Positions 24,751 to 33,617 of a stretch of 64,000 nucleotides of DNA are shown here, one piece after another. A model generated the notes under the pieces. That model was not told where the DNA came from, ran no database searches, and worked only from the letters and a program-made list of their open reading frames with translations. A program made the position numbers and the translations under genes. Numbering within the stretch: the first letter of the stretch is position 1; each line of letters starts with the position of its first letter. The stretch comes from Lunularia cruciata. Lineage: Eukaryota; Streptophyta; Marchantiopsida; Lunulariales; Lunulariaceae. The stretch spans positions 83,222,218 to 83,286,217 of the forward strand of contig OX419755.1 of assembly GCA_948567375.1 (NCBI GenBank), read 5' to 3'.

Positions 24751-25791
24751 CCAGTTCAAACAATTTAGGTCCATAGCTTGACCTAATACTTGATGCTTGG
24801 ATGCCTCTTACACTACTAGAATGATGGTAATACTGTTGCAAAAACCCATTGCCAGCTCTCTCTCATTGGCATTGGGTTCCACCAACTATTGTAATTGTGA
24901 GTCCCAAACCAGTCCAAGACCTCCCTCTCAAAAAGCATGGGAGCCTATGAAACTCATAAGTGTGGGAAAAGCAGCTCTAGGCTATCCAACTAGGTCCACC
25001 ATTGCCATAGTGACCTATCAACCACTACCACCATTTGAGATTAACGTCCAACATCAAAGATGTCATCAACAATGATGTGGTCTAGTCGTTGAATCCCATC
25101 ATAAGTGCACTATAGAACCTCTTTGGGTAAGAGTTTCTTTCAAAGAGGTTCTTCCACCAAAGACAAAGACAATAAGCCCGTGATTCCACTCTGGTTGCAT
25201 CTAACAACATGGTAGGTTCCATCCAAGAATGGACCTGATGTGTACTCGCCACCACATGGGTGCCAGAATCACCCATCAAAGGGACATTCTCCAAAAGGTA
25301 AGCTGGAGAAATGGACTAATGAGCCTGGAGATGCCGTAATATCTGTAACATCTCCCAAACACACCAAAACAAGGATCCTAAAGACCCAAAATTCAACCAA
25401 CACATGTATGTCCCTAACATGGCCATCTAAAAATCACCAAATGAATAGGCCCATGTCTCTCCAGATCATGCACTCCTAGCAAGTAAATGTCTATTAGTAT
25501 GGCCTTTTGGTAATCCCTAATTGCTAACATCAATAGTAACTTAGGATACCAGTAGACCAAGTGTGCCACATGATGTAAAAAGACTCACCAAGTAGTCTCA
25601 TCTCTCTCTATATACAAGTACCTCTGTACTGCATATACCCCCATGTAGTTCCATAGCTAGTCCAATGCTAATCCCACCAAACAACTCCCTCTAGACATAC
25701 TCCCTTTACTAGATATTGCCAAGCATTGAGTATGGTATCCAGAGGTGTCAAGGTAATCATCTCTGGTGGCTCATCCTCACATTGGTCGCCT
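24751..25791 (-). pseudogene. Methyltransferase-domain remnant of copy C
   Basis: Minus-strand sequence aligns with the methyltransferase part of copies A and B, from about the ERERxMGF block near 24840 to upstream of motif I near 25700. Recognisable pieces include ENVPLMGDSGTHVVASTHQV with the motif VI ENV (25225-25294) and the HRLRLWW-type motif VIII, here altered. Many indels and stops are present. The segment ends at the AGTG target site of insertion A. Confidence 0.82.
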
Positions 25792-25795
25792 AGTG

Positions 25796-26244
25796 TGTCA
25801 CGCCATTTGTAGTTCTGCATCTAGATGCTCGGACACTGGAGTTCCAGCGATGGTAGTTAGAGTTATTCTAGCTGTTTCTCAGGGACTACTTTCCGATGGT
25901 TAGATTTCGTGTTCGGGGTACTGACTTCACGGTGGGGCCCACCATCACTTTGCACCGTTTGCACCGTCGAGTGTGCCGTCAGCGGGACCGTTAGGGTTTC
26001 AGGGCTAGCTCGAGTCCAGGGGGTATAGTTTTGAAGTGAGCTCCAGAGAGCTCACTTCTCTGATGTTGAGCCTTCGAGTTCCTGGCTATGGTGGACAGAG
26101 ACCGGCGAGCGTCACCTGGATTCTCTATGCTTGAGTGGGTGTGGCTTGACTGTAATCAGTGCCCAGTTGTTGGCAGTTTATAGAGTGACAGATCAAGTAC
26201 TGATCTGAGTTGAGTTTAGTTGAAAGTGTTAAGCAATCTGATTA
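25796..26244 (+). repeat. A1 terminal repeat of copy A (449 bp)
   Basis: Starts TGTCACGCC right after the target duplication and ends CTGATTA. It matches 35157-35605 over the same 449 bases. An 11-bp perfect hairpin with a 4-base loop lies at 26033-26058 (GAAGTGAGCTC / GAGCTCACTTC). A string of CCGT units follows the GGGGCCCACC stretch. Unlike a normal 5' LTR it lacks the B segment. Confidence 0.92.
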
Positions 26245-27775
26245 CATCAGAGAAGTGAAGTCAGGGGGAAATCGGGTGTAGGAACGTTGAGTGTTGGTGG
26301 TATCTCCAAGCTCGGTGGATCGTGGTAGCTCGATTCAAGTTCTATGTTTCCCTAGTGTGCAGAAGCTCGTGTAGTTGATGCAAATTTGGCAGTTAGGCGG
26401 ACGGTGTGCGGAAGCGCTGGCCAAATTTCGAGCAAAGAAGGAGCAATTTTCGAGCAGGGTTGTGATTTTGAGCTCAGGAGGTGAAGGCAGGACCAATTTG
26501 CTGCGAGTTGGGCTCAGAAAGTGAAATTGAAGGTGGAGTTGGAAAGCTCTTCTCATGAAATTGTGATTTGGAAAAACCCGTTTTGTCAATTTGGCTCGAG
26601 TGGAAAGTTAGCGGGGGATTTGGCGGACATCCATCTTTAGGGTTTACGTCAGATTTACTTCAGATTTTGGGCCAGAATTGGAGGAGTTTTGCTGTTTAGC
26701 CAGATTTGGAGAAGTTTTGCTAGTTTGGATGAGTTTCGCAGATTTGGAGAAGTTTCGCCAATTTTGGAGGAGGTTCGAAGTGGCAACAAGAAAGGCCTCA
26801 TTTGGCTGAATTTAGAGGCTTCGAGGCATAGGGCTGTGGGCTATGAGAGGCTACGAAGGCCTAGAAGAGCCAGAAGGGCCAGCAAGCCAGCTTGCTGGCG
26901 TGAGGCTAGCTAGTTTAGTGTAGATCTTGGTCATTGGTTGGCAAAATCTGCCTTTCTTGCTAGATTGTGTGCAACAGGGTTTGACCCCTAGATCTCTTGT
27001 TCCTAGACTGGTGCCCTAGCCAACTGGTCCACCCTCACTTGTTGTCATAGTGACTGTGCCACTGTTATCTATACACATGTAGCTTTGGCTAGGAGAGGCA
27101 GTTTGATCCCATTCTTGGTGATCCTGGTAGCTTAGGACTTAGATACGAACTACTCTTATGTCAAATGCCAAATGGTGGTAGAGTCAGTCCCGTGTTGTGT
27201 TATGAGATGGAGGGTTTTCGTTTAGATTTCTTGTGATTGGATCCCCTCCATTCTCTGCTTCCTATTTGTGCACCACGTTTGTGTGAGGTGCCTTGACTTT
27301 TGAGCGTTGGTGCTCTGGTGTGCTCTCGGTGGTGAGGCTGGAGTGATGACCAGTCAGACTACCTTTGTTTCTCTCCGGTGAGGTAGGAAGTGATGACCTG
27401 CAGACCATGAGAGTGCGTGTTATGATGGCAGGTTACAGGTTGCCCTTCCCCTAGTGTAGTTATCTCGGTTAGAGTTACATTAGTGGGTGGTGTCTAGTTG
27501 GTGTTTGCACTTGGTGGGGCACTTGCAGTTGCGACTTGCGGTTGCAGTTGGTGGTTCGGGTTTGCTATTGCAGTTACGTGGTCACGACGGAGTTCTTTGG
27601 AGATTCCAGAGGAGTTAGCCCTGCAGTACGCAGTGGGTTTACTCGGAGTGGTGCTCGGTATCAGCCTGTATCTCAGGTCCCAGTGAGGGAGGAGATTGAC
27701 TCTGAGTTGGAGTTTGACACAGGAGCTGATTCAGTTGAGAGTGCACTTGGTGTGTCCGCACCGTTGTTGTGGGAC
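26245..27775 (+). other. Long untranslated leader of copy A
   Basis: About 1.5 kb between A1 and the first in-frame ATG of gag. It begins CATCAGAGAAGTG, where a tRNA primer site would be expected. Only a weak ATCAGAG match to an initiator-Met primer site is visible. Internal imperfect repeats of GATTTGGAGAAGTTT and AGTTTTGC type lie near 26690-26770, and copy B has a 134-bp tandem duplication at the same place. The frame of gag is already open from about 27480 without any ATG, so an upstream exon or a non-AUG start is possible. Confidence 0.6.
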
Positions 27776-28606
27776 ATGGACGAGATTTATGGGGCCTCCA
27801 AAGGGCCTAGGCATTACTCTGGTATAGTGGGTACTATTGAGTTGGATGATTTCATCCAGGAGTTCGATAGTTGGTGTGATCTGCAGCAGATGCGGAACCC
27901 GACTTTGTTCACACCCTTCATGGCATGGAAGGGGTTGTTTCAGCACTTGGAGGGTCCACCGATGGACGACTACCATGAGTTCAGGAGAGCTCATTTGGAG
28001 GAGATTGAGTTATGGAGACAGTATTGGTCTCCACACTATGTCTCCATCACCTCAGGTTCGGTGGCCAGGAGTAGGTCGGCTGTACCTACGAGTTCTAGCT
28101 CGAGTAGTGTTGGTGGAGCTAGTGGAGGTGCACTAGCTGGAGATAGTGCTACTACGAGTGGAGGTACCGCTGCAGGAGGTGGTGTGGTACCGGGGTTTAA
28201 CCCCATGGTGGAGTTCTTCCTATGTTTGAGGCAGAACTACCAGGGAGTGCGGACTGACAAGCTGAGGAGCTTGCAGGAGTTCCAGCGGAAGGCTGGAGAG
28301 AGCCTACGCGAGGCATACACTCGCATGAGGCGGCTGATCAGTTTCACTCAAGGAGTTACTGAGGCCCAGGCAGTCCAGTTTTGGTATGGGATACTGGACA
28401 GGGAGTTGCGACCTAGAGTTCGTGATGCTACGTTGTTGCAGGCTACTTCGCCCACTTTGGCAGTAGTCTTTGGTTTGGCTGAGCGTATTGAGCTCAACAT
28501 GGTGGAGGAGAGAGTGGTGACAGCTGGATTTGGTAGAGAGACCTCATCCACGGTTGTGACTTCTTCTAGAGTGCAGCGGAGTGCACCACGCCCAGTTGGT
28601 TTTTGA
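27776..28606 (+). CDS. Gag N-terminal part, copy A (ends in a C-to-T stop)
   Basis: Gag capsid region, starting at the first in-frame ATG (MDEIYGAS), which is also present in B and E. The frame is open upstream to about 27480, so the true start may lie earlier. The segment LRQNYQGVRTDKLRSLQEFQ with the following SLREAYTRMRRLI matches the retrotransposon Gag fold of Ty3-type elements (capsid C-terminal half). A serine/glycine-rich linker precedes it near 28070-28190. The frame ends at TGA 28604-28606, where copy B has CGA, so this is a C-to-T nonsense change and not the real end. The product would assemble the virus-like particle in the cytoplasm. Confidence 0.75.
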   Translation: MDEIYGASKGPRHYSGIVGTIELDDFIQEFDSWCDLQQMRNPTLFTPFMAWKGLFQHLEGPPMDDYHEFRRAHLEEIELWRQYWSPHYVSITSGSVARSRSAVPTSSSSSSVGGASGGALAGDSATTSGGTAAGGGVVPGFNPMVEFFLCLRQNYQGVRTDKLRSLQEFQRKAGESLREAYTRMRRLISFTQGVTEAQAVQFWYGILDRELRPRVRDATLLQATSPTLAVVFGLAERIELNMVEERVVTAGFGRETSSTVVTSSRVQRSAPRPVGF

Positions 28607-30083
28607 GGACAGGGTGGACAGCCCAGATCCTATGGAGCGAGTGGAGGGCCTAGTGGAGTTAGACCCTTACCCTTATTTTCGGGTCAGCAGCAGCCAGTGA
28701 GTGGTGGTGTTGCTTGTTGGACTTGTGGTGGACCTCACCATAGGAGAGAGTGTACTCAGGGCAGCGGACCTGATACCTCTGGTGCATCATAGCCAGCACA
28801 GAGGCAGTGTGAGCATTGCCACAGATTTGGTCACACTAGTGACCGGTGTTTTGACCTACACCCGGAGTTACGGAGTGGTAGGGCTGTTATGGCAGGTAGT
28901 AGAGGAGCTCCAGTTCATGGAGGACGAGGTAGTAGAGGTGGTGGTAGAGGATCTACACCTAGTAGGGGTGCAGTACCTGCCCTTACTTCTGACACAACTA
29001 TGGCTACTCGGATTGCAGTTGGAGCAGAGATTGGCTAGTATGGCTATTGCTCAGAGGAGATCAGATTCGGGTGTTGAGGCTTCCACCTCATATGCTGGTG
29101 ATAGAGATGCTTTGGACTTCATGTGCGGAGCAGCACAGGTTGATGCATCTACAGCAGTGACTAGGAGTGTAGTACGTGCTCCAGAGCCTAGAGGAGCATC
29201 AGTGGAGTTGGACCCACAGAGAGGAGAGGTTGGGAGACAGGTCAGACTTCCCCAGTCTTTCACGCTATCTGAGGCATTGCAGACGACATCCATGGTTCCT
29301 AGACGTCCCAGTGCAGGTGTGGTAGGTGGTGATGGAGTACATGATGGAGTACCTGCTAGTCAGCCACCTGCTACTACACAGACTGAGTCTAGCATGATGT
29401 TGGGGGCGGCTCAGCTGATTATGCGGCATCCTTTATTTTCAGCCAGTGACATGTTTTCATTGGGAGTGGACCCAGCCCCAGTGTTCCGGTTGGCTGCCAC
29501 GTTGTGTGAGAGTAGGGATGGTGCAGTTCCTACTACTAGAGCAGAGGTGGTTGGTAGTGGAGCTGACTTGGTTGAGGAGCATGGGATCCGTTCAGCGACC
29601 AATGGTTTATGGCAGGCAGCAGCGGCTAGACTGGAGGAGTTGCCAGCTAGACCGGCCTTTGAGAGAGCGCGGTTTACACCTGGTGTTGTCCTATTGGATA
29701 ACCAGAGGGGGATCTTTCGTTTGGTGGGACCTTCAGGGAAGGTCTATACACCACAGAGAGTCTTGTTAGACTCTGGTGCGCAGCCCCTTATGTTGGGGAA
29801 GGCTGTAGTTGTTGGTCTGGAGTTACGGAAGACCGATGTGGAGAGGTGTCCATTTCAGATCCAGACATCTCTAGGTGGTGGTTCGACACAGTACATCACA
29901 CGTGGGGAGCTTGTTGTCCAGGTTCAGCCTGGTCATCCGACTGATAGCTCAGTGGTGAGAGCTCAGGCTATTGCGACGATAGTTGAGTCATATGATGTGC
30001 TAGTTGGGGGAGCAGTGTTATACTCTATGGGTTTCAGTATTGACTATTGGGAGGAGACAGCCTCTTATAGACCTGGTTGGTAG
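28607..30083 (+). pseudogene. Gag zinc knuckles and retropepsin, copy A
   Basis: Continuation of the Gag frame. Two zinc knuckles follow each other: CWTCGGPHHRREC (28715-28753) and CEHCHRFGHTSDRC (28808-28849, a perfect CX2CX4HX4C). A C-to-T stop (TAG 28790-28792, CAG in copy B) lies between them. A 2-bp deletion near 29010 shifts the frame relative to copy B. Further on, VLLDSGAQPLMLGK (near 29762) is the retropepsin active site DSGA, followed by YDVLVGGAVL, the conserved flap-distal block. The frame ends at TAG 30081-30083, where copy B has CAG. The protease would cut the Gag-Pol polyprotein. Confidence 0.85.
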
Positions 30084-31766
30084 TCTGGTGAGGGACGGGT
30101 ATGTCGCCTACCAGTACGCTTTAGTAGTGGCAGTCTTGGCTCACTACAGTTTGAGACCATGGCAGCATCAGTTTTGGCTTTCAGCGGTGTAGTTACTTGG
30201 CCTGGTGACTTGTTGGAGGGGAATGCCCATGCAGAGGATACTCCAGTACCAGAGGAGATCACTCGGCTATGGAGTACAAGTGGGATTGTTCCATCCACCT
30301 TGGATGTTCCATTGTGGAGTTCAGAGGAGGCATTGCAGCAGCATGCAGATCAGTTGGTGCAGCAGGCTTGGAGTGGAGCCTTCGTACCATCAGGGGATGA
30401 GTGTGAGGATGAGCCTCCAGAAGCGATTGCTTTGACACCTCTAGATACCACACTCATTGCTTGGCAGTATCCAGTAGAGGGGATATGTCTATTAGAGTTG
30501 TTTGGTGGGATCAGCACCGGACTAGCTGCAGTGTTACAGGCGGGTATCCGAGTACAGAGGTACTTGTATGTAGAGAGAGATGAGACTGCTAGGCGAGTCT
30601 CTCTACATCATGTGGCACACTTGGCCTATCGATATCCGGAGTTATTACCGATGTCAGCAGTCAGAGGTTACCAGAAGGCCTTACCAGGAGACATTTCCTT
30701 ATTGGGGGCGCATGACCTAGAGAGACATGGGCCTATTCACTTGGTGATTTCTGGATGGCCATGTCAGGGACATACACGTGCGGGCCGCGGTTTGGGTCTT
30801 CAGGATCCTCGTTCTGGTGTGTTTTGGGAGATGTTACGGATACTACAACATCTCCAGGTTCATCAGTCTGTTTCTCCAGCTTACCTTTTGGAGAACGTTC
30901 CATTGATGGGTGATTCTCGCACTAGAGTGGTGGCGAGTACACATCAGGTCCATTCTTGGATGGGACCTGCTGTATTGTTAGATGCAGCCAGAGTGGGATC
31001 ACGGGCTCATCGTCTTCGTCTTTGGTGGACGAACCTTTTACCCAAAGAGGTTCTACAGCGTAGTTATGATGGGATTCAGCGACTAGACCACATTCTTGTT
31101 GATGATATCTTGGATGTTGGGCGTCAGTCTCAGACAGTGGTAGTGGCTGATAGGTCACCCATGGTAGTGGTGAACCTAGTTGGACAGCCTAGAGCTGCAT
31201 TTCCCACACTCATGAGTTTCCCAGGCTCTCATGCTTTTCGAGAGGGAGGACCTGGACTTGTTTGGGACTCACAGTTACAGCAATTGGTGGAGCCCAATGC
31301 TGATGAGAGAGAGCGGGTGATGGGTTTTCGCACCGGTATTACCGCTATTCCAGCAGTGTCAGAGGCATCCAGGCGTCAGCTGTTAGGTCAGGCTATGGAC
31401 CTGAACTGTTTGACCTGGATTGTGAGCCTTGGTTTGGCAGAGCAGCGTAGGATGCGCTTGATAGGCATCACCACTCGGACACTTGTGAGCCTTGTGCCTA
31501 TCGAGACAATTCAGGCACATGCTGGGGGCGATGGACCGAGTGGACATGGTATTCTTGGGACACATCCAGTAGCTACTAGGGAGAGTGGTCTACTTGGAGT
31601 CCATCCAGGTGAGCGTGGGCTACTTGGATTACACCCTTGGTCCACATGGGATGCAGCCAGAGGACGTGTGGAGCTTGCAGCCAGAGTGGAGGGAGTTTTT
31701 CACACAGAGGTTGGGACCTCTAGTGGTCGGGAGCATGACACTATTGCTCCCAAGGGCCCAGTGTAG
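30084..31766 (+). CDS. C5 cytosine DNA methyltransferase domain of the retrotransposon polyprotein, copy A
   Basis: Part of the Gag-PR-DNMT polyprotein, intact from 30084 to the conserved TAG. Motif I: LLELFGGISTGLAAVLQAGI (from 30487), the SAM-binding loop. Motif IV: GWPCQGHTRAGRG with catalytic Cys codon 30762-30764. Motif VI: LLENVP (30885-30902). Motif VIII: HRLRLWWTN (31009-31035). A motif IX-like region with NADERERVMGFRTG follows. Motif X: LLGQAMDLNCLTW (31382-31420). The order is canonical, not the rearranged order of plant DRM enzymes, and the FGGISTG and RYLYVERDE blocks recall DNMT3-type enzymes. Length (about 330 residues for the core) fits a catalytic domain with a short target-recognition region. 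A long linker with repeated GLLGVHPGERGLLGLHP follows. Expected role: transfer of methyl groups to cytosine in DNA, perhaps element cDNA or the target site. Activity is not shown. Confidence 0.92.
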   Translation, partial: SGEGRVCRLPVRFSSGSLGSLQFETMAASVLAFSGVVTWPGDLLEGNAHAEDTPVPEEITRLWSTSGIVPSTLDVPLWSSEEALQQHADQLVQQAWSGAFVPSGDECEDEPPEAIALTPLDTTLIAWQYPVEGICLLELFGGISTGLAAVLQAGIRVQRYLYVERDETARRVSLHHVAHLAYRYPELLPMSAVRGYQKALPGDISLLGAHDLERHGPIHLVISGWPCQGHTRAGRGLGLQDPRSGVFWEMLRILQHLQVHQSVSPAYLLENVPLMGDSRTRVVASTHQVHSWMGPAVLLDAARVGSRAHRLRLWWTNLLPKEVLQRSYDGIQRLDHILVDDILDVGRQSQTVVVADRSPMVVVNLVGQPRAAFPTLMSFPGSHAFREGGPGLVWDSQLQQLVEPNADERERVMGFRTGITAIPAVSEASRRQLLGQAMDLNCLTWIVSLGLAEQRRMRLIGITTRTLVSLVPIETIQAHAGGDGPSGHGILGTHPVATRESGLLGVHPGERGLLGLHPWSTWDAARGRVELAARVEGVFHTEVGTSSGREHDTIAPKGPV

Positions 31767-31772
31767 CAGCCA
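31764..31772 (+). promoter_or_regulatory. Probable programmed readthrough stop, TAG CAG CCA
   Basis: An in-frame TAG followed by CAGCCA, which fits the tobamovirus-type readthrough consensus UAG-CARYYA. The same stop and the same six following bases occur in copies B (53347-53352 and downstream, minus strand) and C (20620-20622, minus strand), although C is otherwise heavily mutated. The frame before and after is the same. This differs from the private stops of each copy and is likely a real recoding signal between Gag-PR-DNMT and RT-RNase H-IN-PHD. Confidence 0.75.
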
Positions 31773-33617
31773 GTCAGTACGTCTTCCACTCCTACTACAG
31801 TTACAGAGGATACTTGGGAGCCAGATCTTGGCCCCAAGCTTACTGGAGAGGAAAGACGGAGGGTTTGGAGGTTCTTGAGGAGTCACACGAGTTGTTTTGC
31901 CTTCAGTATGAAGGATTTGGGTGCTCTGAAGGGACCTGGTATACGGATTGAGTTGACTAGCGACACACCTGTTTTCCGACGTCCTTATCGATATAGTGAG
32001 ATGGAGAGGACATTGATTCAGAGCCAGAGTAGTGACCTTTTTGAGGCTGGTTTGGTGGAGATTTCACATGGAGAGTATGCATCAGCGACAGTAATGCCAG
32101 CCAAGAAGGATATGCATGGCAACTATACAGATAGGCGGATGTGTGGAGATTACCGTCCTATCAACCGACAGACCAGGGCTGATCGGTATGCCATGCCTAC
32201 ACCGGAGGAGATTTTTTATGCGATTGGGCATCCAAAGGTCTTCAGTACTTTGGATCTTTGAGCGGGATATCATCAGTTGCCGATCAGGGAGGAGGATAAG
32301 TCCAAGACAGCATTTTGGGCTATTGATCCTCACGGCAAGGATGTGTTATATCAGTGGAGATTCTTACCATTTGGGTTGAAGAATGCTCCTGCTGAGTTCC
32401 AGAGGGTCATGGATAGGATCCTAGCTGGACTGGATTTTGCTCGGTGCTATATTGATGACATTTTGGTGTATAGCACTACTGTGGGGGAGCATGAGAGACA
32501 GTTGTTGGAGGTGTTTGAGAGGTTGAGATCTCATGGACTCAAATTACATCCTGGGAAGTGTAGGTTCTTCCACGAGCAGGTTGAGTATTTGGGTCACACT
32601 ATCTACCCCGGAGGACTTGGTGTTCAGCAGACCAAGGTGGAGGCTATTGCACGTATTCCTCGGCCTACGGATGTGAGCAGAGTGCGAGCATTCCTTGGGT
32701 TGGCGAACTTCTATCGCCGCTATGTTAGAGGATTTAGTGCCATTGCCAAGGCCTTGACGAAGCTGACCAAGCTTACACAAGAGTGGTGTTGGGGAGATGA
32801 GCAGGAGAGAGCTTTTGTAGAGCTCAAGGAGAGGTTGACATCTGCTCCTATTTTGAGGAGACCGATCAGGGGACGACCATTTCAGGTTCACACTGATTGG
32901 AGTATGTTGGGGCTTGGAGCGGTGCTCACCCAGCATGATGATGAGGAGAAGGAGTTTGTGGTGGCCTATGCTAGTCGCTCCAGCAATTCAGCGGAGGCAA
33001 AGTATAGTTCATCTGAGGGAGAGTGCTTGGCAGCAGTTTGGGCAGTAGCACATTTCCGATGTTACCTATTTGGTAACCCCTTCACTCTCATCACTGATCA
33101 TCAGCCGCTGAAGTGGTTGATGGAGTCCGACAAGCTTTCAGGGAAGCTTGCACGATGGGCTCTGATTTTACAGGAGTATGATTTCACGGTTGTTCACAGA
33201 CCTGGAGTGGTGAACCGTGATGTAGATGGGTTGAGTAGAAACCCATGTCCCAGCCAGCAGGATCAGACCGGAGCACGTTGGCATGGTGAGACAGATGAGG
33301 AGATGGTGCCAGGTTGGCATGCATCGGCCTTTCTGTGTATATTTGTAGAGACTTTGGTGGTATCTCTCTCAGCGCATACAGGAGGAGTTATTGAGGTCAT
33401 AGATCCAGAGAGTGAAGATATTGGTACAGTTCAGCGAGACATTCATGATGATGTCTTAGTGATGGACTATCTTCGCACTGGTGTTGTGGGTGGCACAGTT
33501 GGGGCCAAGGAGAGAGACCGTGTTCTTCAGCGAGCCAGACGGTTCAGATTGGAGGGTAGACACCTTTTGCGTGTATGGGAGGATGGTAGAGTGCGAGTAG
33601 TACCACTTCCATCATAG
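31767..33617 (+). CDS. Reverse transcriptase and RNase H, copy A (one internal C-to-T stop)
   Basis: Pol part of the polyprotein, in frame with the methyltransferase after the TAG. RT shows CGDYRPINRQTRADRY, the first catalytic Asp in STLDL near 32250, FLPFGLKNAPAEF and YIDDILVYST (32449-32478) as the YXDD box, typical of Ty3/gypsy. RNase H follows with VHTDWS, EGECLAAVWAVAHF and LITDHQPLKWL, giving its acidic residues. Breaks: TGA at 32259-32261 (CGA in B) directly after LDL, and TAG at 33615-33617 (CAG in B). Both are C-to-T changes. It copies the element RNA into DNA inside the particle. Confidence 0.9.

Noticed and set aside
25796-26244. Treating A1 and A2 as ordinary LTRs of 449 bp
   Set aside because: Target duplications show that the element extends 106 bp past A2 (B2), and B1 occurs between the polypurine tract and A2. 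Simple LTRs do not explain this.
28701-29010. Start of a long plus-strand ORF (MVVLLVGLVVDL...) that looks like a hydrophobic protein
   Set aside because: Copy B has the same shadow in a frame other than gag. The true frame here encodes the zinc knuckles. The two frames merge only because copy A has a 2-bp deletion near 29010.
30477-31440. Host methyltransferase gene fragment trapped by chance in one copy
   Set aside because: The domain is at the same place and in frame in three copies of different age (A, B, C), with all motifs kept in A and B. It is a stable part of the family.
31383-31565. Antisense ORFs conserved between copies A and B
   Set aside because: Both copies are nearly identical, so antisense frames are conserved passively. 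They carry no recognisable domain.
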